A DNA stretch of 64,000 nt from Staphylococcus muscae (GCF_003019275.1 NZ_CP027848.1:1054001-1118000); one strand, 5' to 3'. Shown: positions 1 to 9,223, counted from the first letter of the stretch. Notes: a model not told the origin generated them from the letters alone. Numbers and translations are program-made.

Positions 1-103
1 CTTATATATTGCTCAAACACTTGCGCATCAGATTGGTGGTCATATTGAAGTCCAAAGTACTTATGGTATAGGAACAACCGTAACATTGTATTTTCCTATT
101 TAA
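1..103 (+). CDS. Sensor histidine kinase, C-terminal fragment (cut by window edge)
   Basis: Reading from base 2, the last 33 codons of a protein are open and end at the TAA at 101-103. The residues (LYIAQTLAHQIGGHIEVQS, then YGIGTTVTLYFPI) match the end of a histidine-kinase HATPase domain: the helix after the G2 box and the final strand with the G-x-G-T-T-x-x-x-x-x-P pattern. It would phosphorylate a response regulator encoded upstream, outside the window. A strong terminator follows. Which kinase it is cannot be told from this tail. Confidence 0.75.
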   Translation, partial: LYIAQTLAHQIGGHIEVQSTYGIGTTVTLYFPI

Positions 104-112
104 ATGATAAAC

Positions 113-166
113 AGGCAGTCACAAAATAGAGAATGTCTCTATTTTATGACTGCCTTTTATTTTTAT
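113..166 (+). terminator. Rho-independent terminator after the partial kinase
   Basis: A long stem is formed by 113-132 and 136-154 (AGGCAGTCA.AAAATAGAGA against its complement) with a 3-base loop, followed by a T-rich run. It ends the plus-strand kinase transcript. It is nearly symmetric and may also serve the convergent operon ending at 177. Confidence 0.85.
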
Positions 167-176
167 TGCTCCGATG

Positions 177-686
177 CTAATCATCGTCTATCTCGTCATC
201 ATCATCGTCTGAATAATAGTAGTACGGATTGGGCTGGACTTGTAAATTCGTTTGTGCGCCAGACTGCTGTGCTACTGACGGATCTTCCATTGATTGTGTC
301 TGTGAAGGTGCTTGCTGCTGCACATTTTGCTGTTCAGATGTTTGATCGCCTGTTTGTTTCTCTTTTGACTGTTGCACACGCTTTTTCTTTGGTTTTTCTT
401 TTTTTTCAGCCTTTCGCTTAATCACTTTTAAATGAGATATTTTTTCTGACTGTCGATCGATCTGAAATCGAAAAATTTTCTGTTTATCTTCAACTGTTAC
501 TTTAAAATAGTGTTTATCTTCAGACATGTTAAAACTTTTGATGTCTCCAGCGTAACGTTCTTTCACCATTGCTTTTCCTTCTTCGGCACTCAATAATGAC
601 TTATTACTCTGAAAGATCATCATTCCCAACACTAAAATAAGCACGAAGATAATCATATATAAAATAGGTTTTATTAAATTATTCAA
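177..686 (-). CDS. Membrane-anchored PepSY-like protein with Gln-rich linker and poly-Asp tail
   Basis: This 169-residue protein has a single N-terminal membrane segment (about residues 7-27, preceded by Lys), so the rest should face outside. Residues ~33-92 resemble a PepSY-type domain: a helix (SAEEGKAMVKERYAG) followed by strands (HYFKVTVEDKQKIFRFQID). A Lys-rich stretch, a Gln/Ser-rich linker (~100-150) and an acidic terminus (YYYY-S-DDDDD-EI-DDD) follow. It overlaps the end of the upstream kinase gene by 8 bases, so it is translationally coupled to the two-component pair. I infer an accessory or sensor role, perhaps cation binding by the acidic tail. No family-specific function can be assigned. 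Confidence 0.7.
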   Translation of the reverse strand: MNNLIKPILYMIIFVLILVLGMMIFQSNKSLLSAEEGKAMVKERYAGDIKSFNMSEDKHYFKVTVEDKQKIFRFQIDRQSEKISHLKVIKRKAEKKEKPKKKRVQQSKEKQTGDQTSEQQNVQQQAPSQTQSMEDPSVAQQSGAQTNLQVQPNPYYYYSDDDDDEIDDD

Positions 687-2040
687 TCACATGCTCCTTT
701 ATATTAAGTGTTATCGTTGTTCCCTCTCCGACAGTTGATGCCATAGAAATATCCACTTGATTTTTCTGGGCAATTTCTTTAGCAATATACAAACCAAGGC
801 CACTGCCCCCATTTTGTCTTGTCCGTGCCTTATCCACACGATAAAAACGGTCAAATATTTTATTTAAACTCTCTTCAGGGATACCTTCACCTTTATCGCT
901 GATTTGAATTTTAATTGCTCGATTCACACTATGGATTTGAATCACAATGACTTCATCACTATACTTCATGGCATTATCAATAAATATCGTAAAGAGTTGG
1001 ATCAACTGTTCTTTATTTGTTTTTATATATTTCGAGGTCTCTTTACCATTGACGACAATCTTCCTTTCATAAGCCAATGTTAACTTTTTAGATAACTGTC
1101 GCAATACTTGTGTCACATCAAAAATTTCTATTTCTGATTGTTGTTTCTTCTGTTGGAATGACGTAATTTGTAACATTTGATCTGCCAAACTTTTCATCCG
1201 CTTCGACTCTTCATGAATCACGTCTAATCCTTCATCAAGAAGTTCTGGTTTTTGTTTACCAAATCGTTTCAACATCTTACTATAACTATGAATAACGGTA
1301 ATTGGTGTTTTAAGCTCATGGGATGCATTCGCAATGAAACTTTGTTCTTTCTCTTCTTGTTCACTTAATCGCTGCATCATCAAGTTGAAAGTATCAGTCA
1401 AATCATCCAGTTCCTTAGTGCTACGTTCCAACTTTTCCACTTTTCGATAACCTTTTGTTTTATTAATATTAGACATTTTATCAATGAGTAAATGAATAGG
1501 TTTTAAAATATTATGTGTAATAATCATATTTAATATAAAGATAATCAGCGTCAACATCACCGTGGATCCTATCAATATCCACTTGAGTGTTTCAAATGAT
1601 TCATGTTTCATATCGACATTTTCATAGATTTGTAAATTGACGGTTTCATCATTCTCCCATAAGACTGGCACAGATACCATGACAAAGTAATGCCCTTTAT
1701 GTTCGACATAACGATCCACCTGTTTGTTGGAATAATCCGAGACCAATGATTCATAATTTTTATTTGTCATAATTTGGATTTTTCGTTTATTGTCACGGTC
1801 TACAATCGCAATCGAACCATCTGATAATAAATGATTCACTATAATTCTTTCATTGTCACCACGATGATGCTGTGACTTTTCTAACTCTTTAATAATATTC
1901 ACTGCTCTGTTTTCTATTTGATGCACTTCACTATCAATCGCATTCTTTTTAAATGTCATATAGACAAAAACATTTACAATAATTAAAGTAATGACGATCA
2001 TCATTGTCGTATACATTTGAATCTTTGTTCTAAGCTTCAT
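679..2040 (-). CDS. Two-component sensor histidine kinase
   Basis: This is a 453-residue membrane kinase. It has TM1 at ~8-28, an extracytoplasmic domain at ~30-152 and TM2 at ~153-174, then a HAMP region at ~175-228. The HisKA H-box is FIANASHELKTP with phospho-acceptor His241. The HATPase domain has N-box N356 (FIDNAMKYS), G1 DKGEGIP and G2 GGSGLGLYIAKEI. It autophosphorylates and passes phosphate to the regulator encoded directly upstream, whose gene it overlaps by 11 bases. The architecture resembles staphylococcal ArlS-type kinases but the sensor domain is different, so I give no gene name. Confidence 0.92.
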   Translation of the reverse strand: MKLRTKIQMYTTMMIVITLIIVNVFVYMTFKKNAIDSEVHQIENRAVNIIKELEKSQHHRGDNERIIVNHLLSDGSIAIVDRDNKRKIQIMTNKNYESLVSDYSNKQVDRYVEHKGHYFVMVSVPVLWENDETVNLQIYENVDMKHESFETLKWILIGSTVMLTLIIFILNMIITHNILKPIHLLIDKMSNINKTKGYRKVEKLERSTKELDDLTDTFNLMMQRLSEQEEKEQSFIANASHELKTPITVIHSYSKMLKRFGKQKPELLDEGLDVIHEESKRMKSLADQMLQITSFQQKKQQSEIEIFDVTQVLRQLSKKLTLAYERKIVVNGKETSKYIKTNKEQLIQLFTIFIDNAMKYSDEVIVIQIHSVNRAIKIQISDKGEGIPEESLNKIFDRFYRVDKARTRQNGGSGLGLYIAKEIAQKNQVDISMASTVGEGTTITLNIKEHVIE

Positions 2041-2713
2041 ATGACGTATCCTTCAACACATAGCCAATGCCTCGCACACTAGTAATGTAGTCATGTGATG
2101 GGCCTAATTTTTTTCGAATATACCGCACATAAACATCGACAATATTTGTATCTCCCACATAATCAAATCCCCATACTTCTTCAATGATCTGTTCACGTGC
2201 TAAGACCTGATTCTTATTACAAACAAAATAATATAACAAGTCATACTCTCTTTGCGTTAAAGAAATATAAGTTTCATCCACATAAACTTCTCGTACATTG
2301 GTATATATTTGCAAATTTTTAAACGTTAAAATATCTTGTTCTGTGCCTTGTTGTCGATCTTTTAAATGCACACGTATGCGCGCTAACAACTCTTCAATTT
2401 CAAAAGGCTTTGTCATGTAATCATTGGCACCACTATCCAATCCACCTACTTTATCCATGACCGTATCTCGTGCTGTGAGCATAATAATGCGTGTCTCTGT
2501 ATCTGTCATTCTGATGCGACGCAATACTTCTAAACCATTTAACTCTGGAATCATGACATCCAACAAAATCAAATCAAACTTCTCAGTTTCATATAAGTTT
2601 AATCCTTGTTTCCCTGTATACGCCTTTGTCACTTGATATCCCGCAAACTCTAGTTCCAATTCAATCACACGTGCAATTTTTTCATCATCTTCAATAATCA
2701 AAATATGCGCCAT
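2030..2713 (-). CDS. OmpR/PhoB-family response regulator
   Basis: This 227-residue protein has a receiver domain (1-~120) with acidic pocket E8/D9/D10, phospho-acceptor D52 (LILLDVMIP) and K103 (MTKPF). A winged-helix DNA-binding domain (~130-225) follows, with the usual LTQREYDLL and SVRGIGYVL motifs. It is partnered with the overlapping downstream kinase. Its start (ATG at 2713, preceded by AGAGGTG) lies only 10 bases after the stop of the transporter gene, so it is probably cotranscribed with glycerate kinase and transporter. It resembles ArlR, but the context is not the arl locus. Confidence 0.93.
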   Translation of the reverse strand: MAHILIIEDDEKIARVIELELEFAGYQVTKAYTGKQGLNLYETEKFDLILLDVMIPELNGLEVLRRIRMTDTETRIIMLTARDTVMDKVGGLDSGANDYMTKPFEIEELLARIRVHLKDRQQGTEQDILTFKNLQIYTNVREVYVDETYISLTQREYDLLYYFVCNKNQVLAREQIIEEVWGFDYVGDTNIVDVYVRYIRKKLGPSHDYITSVRGIGYVLKDTSYEA

Positions 2714-2723
2714 AGTTCACCTC

Positions 2724-4097
2724 TTAAAGTGTTAGTCCAATTGGTTGCCAATAACAATAATAAAATAGCACCATCAACATAATATAAATGGGCGTTAAAA
2801 TCAAACTCAACTGCATGAGCTGTTTGGAACTAAATCCTGCGTTACCTTCAAAAAATACCAAAAGCGCTTTCGAACTCACGGGAAACGTTAAGCAATAATT
2901 CATGCCAATAAGTGCAATAAACACAACAGACGTTGCATTTAACTGATATAACTCTGACAAGACTAAAAAGCTAGGTATCAGAACGACAGCTCTCGTAGTA
3001 TGACTTGTAATGATGAGATGTGATAATACAGTAACGACACAAATCAATATGAGTATGATCCCATCATGAATATGCGTCATCGTTGTTAGTTTTGAAAACA
3101 ATGACTTCTGTAATTGATCGATAACTTTATATTCTACGAGCAATGTCCCTAATGCACTTGCTGCTGCTACAAATAAAATCAAGTTCCAATTAATAAACTT
3201 TAAACTATCTTTAAAAGTCATCATATTAAAAACAGGTAATGTCATCATCAACGCAATGAAAAACGTAATGACAGCAATATCAATATGATGAAGCCATTCT
3301 GTTAACCAAAAAATGACTGTAATGATAAGAAGTATTAACGTCTTTTTCTCATGATTCGTATACGGCTGACTTATTTTTGACTGTTCGTCAACACCCGTTG
3401 AGACGTTCGACATATGTGTATATCGATAAATCACCCATACGGATATGATTGCTATCATGACACCAAATGGTGCAGCTAAATATAAAAACTCAAAGTAACT
3501 CAGCACATCTTTGTTTTGTGCTTGTAGTAATCCCATGCCTATGAGATGACTCCCTGCACCTAATAGTGTCAAATTAGATCCCATTAATATCAGTACGGGA
3601 AATAATAAACTATAAAACGTCTTATACTGCGGTAACTTTGCGATAATTTGTTGATAAAGTGGCAATAAGATGACCGCTCGAGAAGATGTCGACGGAATTA
3701 CGATACTTACCACTTGTACAAGTGAAAAGATTAATCGATTCATTTTCCGTGTCTGTCCTTGACTCAACACCCAAGTTGTCATGCGTTGTATCAAACCACT
3801 TTGTTCTAGCACACCACTAACCATAAATGCACCGATCATCAACCAAATAATATCTTGATCAAATGAATTGAATAACAATGTTTTCGGCAATCCAAGTACG
3901 ATACCCGTTGTAAGTAATAACATTGCGACAAGTGTGGGTGGCAGTGATGTCATCACAAATAGCACTAATGATACGACGAATAAAATAATGCTGAGTTTAC
4001 CAAAATAACTAAAGTCGCTTAGCGCAAATATCATAATAGCAAACAATAAGCAAAAGATTGTCACCAGCAACGTTCGATTAGATTGATTAAACGACAT
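2724..4097 (-). CDS. DASS/SLC13-family anion transporter
   Basis: This is a 457-residue integral membrane protein of about 11-12 hydrophobic segments. It has the divalent anion:Na+ symporter (ArsB/NhaD-like) layout, including PSTSSRAVILLP (~135-146) and a second repeat with TSHTTRAVVLIPSFL (~365-380), corresponding to the paired SNT/STT-type substrate loops. It probably imports a carboxylate or similar anion. The gene overlaps the preceding glycerate kinase by 11 bases, so glycerate or a related hydroxy acid is an attractive but unproven substrate. Downstream lies a two-component system that may respond to the same compound. Confidence 0.8.
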   Translation of the reverse strand: MSFNQSNRTLLVTIFCLLFAIMIFALSDFSYFGKLSIILFVVSLVLFVMTSLPPTLVAMLLLTTGIVLGLPKTLLFNSFDQDIIWLMIGAFMVSGVLEQSGLIQRMTTWVLSQGQTRKMNRLIFSLVQVVSIVIPSTSSRAVILLPLYQQIIAKLPQYKTFYSLLFPVLILMGSNLTLLGAGSHLIGMGLLQAQNKDVLSYFEFLYLAAPFGVMIAIISVWVIYRYTHMSNVSTGVDEQSKISQPYTNHEKKTLILLIITVIFWLTEWLHHIDIAVITFFIALMMTLPVFNMMTFKDSLKFINWNLILFVAAASALGTLLVEYKVIDQLQKSLFSKLTTMTHIHDGIILILICVVTVLSHLIITSHTTRAVVLIPSFLVLSELYQLNATSVVFIALIGMNYCLTFPVSSKALLVFFEGNAGFSSKQLMQLSLILTPIYIMLMVLFYYCYWQPIGLTL

Positions 4098-5262
4098 GTG
4101 ACTTCATCGCTTTTCCGATAATAATGCCAATCATGACTTTACGCATCGCATTCTCTGCACAGTTCTTGAGCCATCGACTCGCATCCATCATTGCATCTTC
4201 TAACGTCGCAGGTTGGGGAATAATACTGACAAACGCATCAATACCGTTATCATAATTGATCTTTGCATTTTTACCAATTGTACCTGCTAATGCAATCACT
4301 GGCTTCTGATAGACTTTCGCTATCCTAGCAACTTCTGACGGAATTTTCCCATGCGGTGTTTGATAATCTAAACAACCTTCCGCAGTAAAAACTAAGTCTG
4401 CGTTTTGAATCGCATCTGAAATTTGAATATACTTCATAATGATTTCAAATCTTGGATGCAACTTTGCACCACAAATGGCAATGAGACCTGCACCTAAACC
4501 GCCTGATGCGCCTGTACCTTGACCGTATTTTAGGTCTTTCGTTGATATTTCTCCATATAACTCAGCTAAATATTCTAAGTTTCTAGCTAATAAAGCGACT
4601 TGTTCTGGCGTTGCTCCTTTTTGTGGACCATATACTTTTGCGACACCTGATTCTCCGCAAAGGATATTATCCCAGTTCACTGCAACATCAATTGGGATAC
4701 GTTTAATATCTACATTTAAGTCACTATAATCTATTTTATGGATATGATGAATATCACCACCACCAACGACTTGTATTTGATGACCCGTTGCATCAAAACA
4801 GCGAACACCAAGTGCTTGCGCCATACCAATACCACCATCGTTTGTACCGGAATCACCACAGCCAATTAAGATGCGCTCTGCCCCATCTTCAATCGCCTTT
4901 AAAATCATTTCTCCAACACCATACGTCGTCGTTTTCAAAGGGTTTCTCATATGCTTAGGAACATTTTTTAATCCTGCAATGACAGCCATTTCAATAACAG
5001 CTGTTTGCAAGCCATTTTCATAAAATACACCATAATATGCATCAATTTCTTCACCTATGGGACCTGTCACTTTATGGTGAATCAACTTCCCAGCCTTCAA
5101 CTTCACAATCGTCTTGGCAAAACCTTCTCCACCATCTACCATAGGTATCACATTCACATCATGTGAATTATCTACTTTATCAATGCCTTGCTTAATCGCC
5201 ATTCCAACTTCTTCTGCACTTAAACTTTCTTTAAATCCAGATGGAATTACTACTATTTTCAT
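4087..5262 (-). CDS. glxK: Glycerate kinase
   Basis: This 391-residue protein belongs to the GlxK/GarK class of glycerate kinases (family PF02595), which phosphorylate glycerate with ATP to feed lower glycolysis. Diagnostic stretches are the N-terminus KIVVIPSGFKESLSAEEVG, the GCGDSGTNDGGIGMAQALG loop, GQGTGASGGLGAGL and FTAEGCLD. Length matches the family (~380-390). The start ATG follows AAGGAGAATC. It is the first gene of a probable five-gene operon with the anion transporter, response regulator, kinase and PepSY-like protein. The symbol follows common usage for this family. Confidence 0.88.
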   Translation of the reverse strand: MKIVVIPSGFKESLSAEEVGMAIKQGIDKVDNSHDVNVIPMVDGGEGFAKTIVKLKAGKLIHHKVTGPIGEEIDAYYGVFYENGLQTAVIEMAVIAGLKNVPKHMRNPLKTTTYGVGEMILKAIEDGAERILIGCGDSGTNDGGIGMAQALGVRCFDATGHQIQVVGGGDIHHIHKIDYSDLNVDIKRIPIDVAVNWDNILCGESGVAKVYGPQKGATPEQVALLARNLEYLAELYGEISTKDLKYGQGTGASGGLGAGLIAICGAKLHPRFEIIMKYIQISDAIQNADLVFTAEGCLDYQTPHGKIPSEVARIAKVYQKPVIALAGTIGKNAKINYDNGIDAFVSIIPQPATLEDAMMDASRWLKNCAENAMRKVMIGIIIGKAMKSHVV

Positions 5263-5368
5263 ATCCCGATTCTCCTTAACGTCTATGATTCATTGACACT
5301 AATATAACCTGAGATTATTGGACATTACTTAAGCAAAAATTAAAAACGATTAGAAAGTCTATCCAAAC

Positions 5369-5415
5369 AAAAATAGCCATACCAAGTTACATAAAACTTG
5401 ATATAGCTACTTTTT
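5369..5415 (-). terminator. Terminator of the tcyABC-like operon
   Basis: An imperfect hairpin (TAGCTATATCAAGTT against AACTTGGTATGGCTA on the minus strand) is followed by TTTTTG, just downstream of the ABC ATPase stop. Confidence 0.75.
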
Positions 5416-6144
5416 CTAAATATCTATGACATTAAAGAATTTCTTCAATTCTTCTGTTTGTGGCTGGTTAAACAATACTTCTGGCTTACCTTCTTCACCA
5501 ATGAGACCTTCATTGATGAAAATAACACGATCTGACACTTCACGTGCAAAGCGCATTTCATGCGTCACAATGACCATCGTCATACCTTCGTTAGCCAAAT
5601 CTTTGATCACCTTGAGTACGTCATTGACTAACTCTGGGTCTAATGCAGATGTCGGTTCATCAAATAACATGACTTCTGGATTCATGGCTAAAGCACGCGC
5701 AATCGCCACACGTTGTTGCTGACCTCCTGATAATGCATGAGGTCTTTGATCTTTGACACTTTCTAAACCTACTTTTCTAAGCAATTGTAAGGCTTCTTCA
5801 TGCGCTTGTTGCTTGTTCATCCTCTTCACTGTCACAAGACCTTCCATCACATTTTCGATGGCTGTTTTATGCGGAAAGAGATTATAGCTTTGGAAGACCA
5901 TTCCAGATTGCTTTCTCACTTTGATCTGAGACTTTTTGTCATCATTCGTATATGTTTCACCATTCACATATACAGTCCCTTCAGTTGGCAATTCTAATGC
6001 GTTGATCATACGCAATAGCGTCGTCTTACCAGAACCTGACTTGCCAATTAATGTAATCACTTCACCTTGTGCTACTGAAAGACTAATCCCTTTGATGACT
6101 TCTTTATCATTAAATGACTTTTTAATATTTTGAAGTTGAATCAT
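5416..6144 (-). CDS. tcyC: Polar amino acid ABC transporter ATPase (TcyC-like)
   Basis: This 242-residue ABC ATPase has Walker [10 protein letters not shown] (~36-44), Q-loop ([11 protein letters not shown]), signature LSGGQQQR, Walker [13 protein letters not shown] and H-loop VTHEM. It belongs to the polar amino acid (PAAT/GlnQ) subfamily and energizes the permease whose gene it overlaps by 4 bases. The three-gene set resembles the staphylococcal TcyABC cystine/cysteine importer, hence the symbol. Glutamine or another polar amino acid remains possible, since substrate cannot be read from the ATPase. Confidence 0.78.
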   Translation of the reverse strand: MIQLQNIKKSFNDKEVIKGISLSVAQGEVITLIGKSGSGKTTLLRMINALELPTEGTVYVNGETYTNDDKKSQIKVRKQSGMVFQSYNLFPHKTAIENVMEGLVTVKRMNKQQAHEEALQLLRKVGLESVKDQRPHALSGGQQQRVAIARALAMNPEVMLFDEPTSALDPELVNDVLKVIKDLANEGMTMVIVTHEMRFAREVSDRVIFINEGLIGEEGKPEVLFNQPQTEELKKFFNVIDI

Positions 6145-6860
6145 GAGCGATACCCTCTTTCAATATAAGATTCATAATATGATTGAATCACAGAAATGAT
6201 GAAACATGTAATCCAATATAACAAGGCGACAAGTAAGTAGATTGTTAAAAATTCATACGTTGTCGATGCCACTTCTTGTGCTTTTCTGAACATCTCTGCC
6301 ACAAGGATGAAGCCTAATAATGATGTATCTTTCACTAAGCTTAAAAATGTATTACCTAAAGCTGGAATAGATACTCTGATTGCTTGAGGTAAAATAATAC
6401 GTTGAACTGTTTGCTTATAGCTCATCCCTATTGAATACGCAGCTTCAGTCTGCCCTTTTGGAATAGACATGATGCCCCCTCTTAAAATTTCAGAAGCATA
6501 AGCACCTACATTTAATGACAGACCAATAATCGCCGCTACAACTGGTGTTAAAGTGAGCTGATTGTCCGCATTGCCGGTCGCAAGTCTACCTATTTCAGGA
6601 ATACCATAAAAGATAATGAATAATTGTACGATCATCGGTGTACCTCGAATAATCGATACATAAAAACGTGCAATCCCTCTCAAAACTTTACTGCTTGAAA
6701 TACGCATTAATGCAGTAAATAAGGCTAAAATTAAACCAATAACAAATGTAACAATTGTTATTGGTATAGAGTACTTAATTAAGCCTTCTAACATAGGTAA
6801 AAAAGCTTGTTTCGCAGCTTCTAATGCGTGAATCTGTTCATTATTTAGGTTCTGAAACAT
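6141..6860 (-). CDS. tcyB: Polar amino acid ABC transporter permease (TcyB-like)
   Basis: This 239-residue membrane protein of the HisM/GlnP permease type has about five membrane spans (~20-45, 65-85, 100-120, 165-190, 205-225). The cytoplasmic EAA loop reads [28 protein letters not shown] in shortened form (start [11 protein letters not shown], end PQAIRVSIP). It forms the channel of the importer with the ATPase downstream. Its 5' end overlaps the binding-protein gene by 20 bases. Confidence 0.85.
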   Translation of the reverse strand: MFQNLNNEQIHALEAAKQAFLPMLEGLIKYSIPITIVTFVIGLILALFTALMRISSSKVLRGIARFYVSIIRGTPMIVQLFIIFYGIPEIGRLATGNADNQLTLTPVVAAIIGLSLNVGAYASEILRGGIMSIPKGQTEAAYSIGMSYKQTVQRIILPQAIRVSIPALGNTFLSLVKDTSLLGFILVAEMFRKAQEVASTTYEFLTIYLLVALLYWITCFIISVIQSYYESYIERGYRS

Positions 6861-7620
6861 TTTCGCCGAACCATTTCTTACTAATTTTTTCTAATTCACC
6901 ATTATCTTTTAATTTTTTCAAACCTTTATTGAAGTCTTCTACAACTTTATCATCTGTTTTCTTGCTGAATGCAAATGCTGATTGACTTTGTTCTGCATCG
7001 CCTTCGATTGCTTTAATTTTCGCATTTGGTTTTTGTTTTTTGTAATCTAAATATGAGATATTGTCATTGAAAGTTCCTTCAACACGGTTAGATAACAATA
7101 AATCCATCGCTTGGTTGAAACCGTCTACTTTTGTAATCTCTGCACCTTTAGATTCTGCAAGCTTACCGTAATTTGATGTTAATGTTTGTGCAAGTTTTCT
7201 ATCTTTTACATCATCAAATGATTTAATATCATCATTATCTTCAGCAACGACTAATACACCATTTGAATAAGTGTATGGATCTGAGAATTTGTATTTCTCT
7301 TTTCTTTCATCGTTAATCCCCACTTGGTTAGCAATGACATCAAAACGACCTGCATCAAGACCTGCAAACATTGAGTCCCATTGTGTTTCTTTGAATTCAA
7401 CGTCATAACCCATTTCTTTCGCAACTGCTTTTGTTACTTCTACATCGTAACCTGTTAACTTGTCATTTTTATCATGGAATGTGAATGGTGCGTATGTCCC
7501 TTCAGTTCCCACTACAATCTTTTTATCTTCGTTTTTACTACTATTCTTTGAGTCGTTACCATTACCGCATGCAGCAAGTACAATCGCAAAGGCAACCATT
7601 AATAACAAAATTCTTTTCAT
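6841..7620 (-). CDS. tcyA: Amino acid ABC transporter substrate-binding lipoprotein (TcyA-like)
   Basis: This is a solute-binding lipoprotein of the SBP_bac_3 family. The lipobox VLAACGN puts the lipidated Cys at about residue 18, and a Ser/Asn/Lys linker follows. The ligand-binding domain begins VGTEGTYAPFTFHDKNDKLTGYD in part, a signature of cystine/polar amino acid binders. I place the start at 7620 (MKRILLLM, 259 residues), because AGAGG is 9 bases upstream. An ATG two codons earlier (7626) has too short a spacing. It is the first gene of the importer operon, with a clear promoter upstream. Confidence 0.85.
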   Translation of the reverse strand: MKRILLLMVAFAIVLAACGNGNDSKNSSKNEDKKIVVGTEGTYAPFTFHDKNDKLTGYDVEVTKAVAKEMGYDVEFKETQWDSMFAGLDAGRFDVIANQVGINDERKEKYKFSDPYTYSNGVLVVAEDNDDIKSFDDVKDRKLAQTLTSNYGKLAESKGAEITKVDGFNQAMDLLLSNRVEGTFNDNISYLDYKKQKPNAKIKAIEGDAEQSQSAFAFSKKTDDKVVEDFNKGLKKLKDNGELEKISKKWFGENVSEPK

Positions 7621-7663
7621 TACCATATACCTCTATTCTTAGTTTCTTTATCGGATTAAATAC

Positions 7664-7692
7664 AGTTTAGACGGAAACACCTTCTATGTCAA
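7664..7692 (-). promoter_or_regulatory. Sigma-A promoter of the tcyABC-like operon
   Basis: On the minus strand TTGACA (7687-7692) and TAAACT (7664-7669) are separated by 17 bases, about 40 bases upstream of the tcyA start. I could not identify a CymR operator with confidence. Confidence 0.65.
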
Positions 7693-7777
7693 TTATAAAA
7701 ACCGAAATATACCTTGTCTTTTTCATCTTTTAGATAAAGGCATAATATCTTTAAAAAATTCGTCACACCTTTCATTA

Positions 7778-8134
7778 TTAACTTGTTAAATCGTAACTCG
7801 CATCGATAAACTCAGTCAGTTCATCAAGTAATGACAACTCTTCCAAATGCAAAGTCACCCAATTTGCTTTATTCATATGATAAGCCTCATATACACCTTG
7901 TTTTTGTCTCAATACACCCATGAATTCCTTCTCTACTTTGACATTTACAACATCAATGACTTTGTTGCTGTCTATCCCTAGTTTATCTGCTGTAATATCC
8001 ATCATAAGTGCAAACCATTTACCATTCTTTTTATGTCTCAAAGCCACATAATTTGGGTACTTCTCCCACGGATAGTCAGGTGACACATCGTGTTGTTGTT
8101 GAACATATGACAAAACAGTTTTTCGTGTCAGCAT
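7778..8134 (-). CDS. MmcQ/YjbR-family protein
   Basis: This is a small cytoplasmic protein (118 residues from the preferred start) of the YjbR/MmcQ family, which has a CyaY-like fold. Recognizable features are the N-terminal LTRKTVLSYVQQ helix, DYPWEKYPNYVALRH, the KWFALMMDI strand and the MNKANWVTLHLEEL segment. The ATG at 8134 has TAGGAGATGATTTG upstream. An in-frame ATG at 8188 would add 18 hydrophobic residues with no good ribosome-binding site and is rejected. Function is unknown; some relatives are described as DNA-binding. Confidence 0.8.
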   Translation of the reverse strand: MLTRKTVLSYVQQQHDVSPDYPWEKYPNYVALRHKKNGKWFALMMDITADKLGIDSNKVIDVVNVKVEKEFMGVLRQKQGVYEAYHMNKANWVTLHLEELSLLDELTEFIDASYDLTS

Positions 8135-8170
8135 CAAATCATCTCCTATTTTCACACCTATTATAATGCT

Positions 8171-8211
8171 AAAAAAAGCACCTTCCAATCAAATGACTTG
8201 GAAAGTGCTAA
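8171..8211 (-). terminator. Terminator after the flavin oxidoreductase gene
   Basis: On the minus strand AGCACTTTCCA pairs with TGGAAGGTGCT (one G-T pair) and is followed by TTTTTTT. It lies immediately after the stop at 8217. Confidence 0.88.
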
Positions 8212-8216
8212 TGTGT

Positions 8217-9188
8217 TTATGATTCAATACCACGCATGAGACGATCAACAATTGCCGCTGCAGGCTCAATTTCATTCATAAATGAGATACCGAGACCAAA
8301 TGATGCATAACCTTTCGATAAATCACCAAATACCATACCATTACGCATGCCTTTGTAGCCGTAGTGTTTATCAAAAATTTCTTGTTTTGTTGCGCCCTTA
8401 TCACTCATTTCTTGTAGTTCATTCGGCAACTCACCTGGAATTGAACGATAATAAGAACTGTAATCGTTATACATCAACATATCAGTCGCATCAAAATTTT
8501 TAACTTGTTCTTTAATATTTTGAGCCATATTAGACTCTTCTGCCATCAAAAAGGCACTTCCTACATAAATACCTTCCGCCCCAAGTACCATAGCTGCTTT
8601 TGCTGTACGTTCATCAGCAATACCACCTGCACCAATGACTGGCACACGTCCTTTCGCAGCATCTACAATTAACGGAATGATAGAGAATGTTCCAATGACA
8701 CGGTCAGGTACTGTGCCACCTTCATCAAAACCAGTTGCAACAATGACATCCGCCCCACCTTGAATCGCTTCTTCTACATTTTCTACTGATGGTGTATGTG
8801 GACGGAACACCACTTTAATACCATTTTCATGATAGCGTTTCGTCCACTCTTTATCGAAAGAACCTACCATAACAGCAACTTCAACACCCGTTTCTACCAT
8901 AAGATCAAACATTGCTTTTGAAACTTCTTCCACTTCTGGAGATGGACTCACATTCATTCCAATTGGGTTACTTGTGATTGATCTCGCAATTTCAATTTCT
9001 TTACGCATATTTTCAACTGACTTCTCTAGCGTTTCTGCTGTTTCAGTTTGTCCTGCATTAAATCCTAATACCCCTAAAGCCCCTGCTTTACTAATCGCAC
9101 CAACAAACTTACCACTTGTTAACCAGAACATTGGCCCTTGAATAATCGGTTTTTCAATTCCTAATACTTCCGTTACACGGTTTTTCAA
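8217..9188 (-). CDS. Nitronate monooxygenase-family flavoprotein
   Basis: This FMN-dependent TIM-barrel protein is of the 2-nitropropane dioxygenase/nitronate monooxygenase type (323 residues). Seen: PIIQGPMFW near the start, GVLGFNAG, the GGADVIVATGFDEGGT loop and phosphate-binding PVIGAGGIADERTAKAAMVLGAEGIYVGSAF in part. It may oxidize nitronates or act as an NAD(P)H:flavin/quinone reductase. I prefer the TTG at 9188, with AAGGTG 6 bases upstream. The ATG at 9212 would leave only about 5 bases of leader after the likely promoter (-10 at 9224-9229). The longer form adds 8 residues. It is divergent from a TetR gene that may control it. Confidence 0.85.
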   Translation of the reverse strand: MKNRVTEVLGIEKPIIQGPMFWLTSGKFVGAISKAGALGVLGFNAGQTETAETLEKSVENMRKEIEIARSITSNPIGMNVSPSPEVEEVSKAMFDLMVETGVEVAVMVGSFDKEWTKRYHENGIKVVFRPHTPSVENVEEAIQGGADVIVATGFDEGGTVPDRVIGTFSIIPLIVDAAKGRVPVIGAGGIADERTAKAAMVLGAEGIYVGSAFLMAEESNMAQNIKEQVKNFDATDMLMYNDYSSYYRSIPGELPNELQEMSDKGATKQEIFDKHYGYKGMRNGMVFGDLSKGYASFGLGISFMNEIEPAAAIVDRLMRGIES

Positions 9189-9223
9189 AATAATCACCTT
9201 TTCCTCAGTCATTTAATAAGGCT

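Noticed and set aside
7621..7777. T-box, S-box or CymR site before the tcyABC-like operon
   Set aside because: The leader after the predicted promoter is about 35 bases, too short for a riboswitch, and no convincing CymR motif could be aligned.
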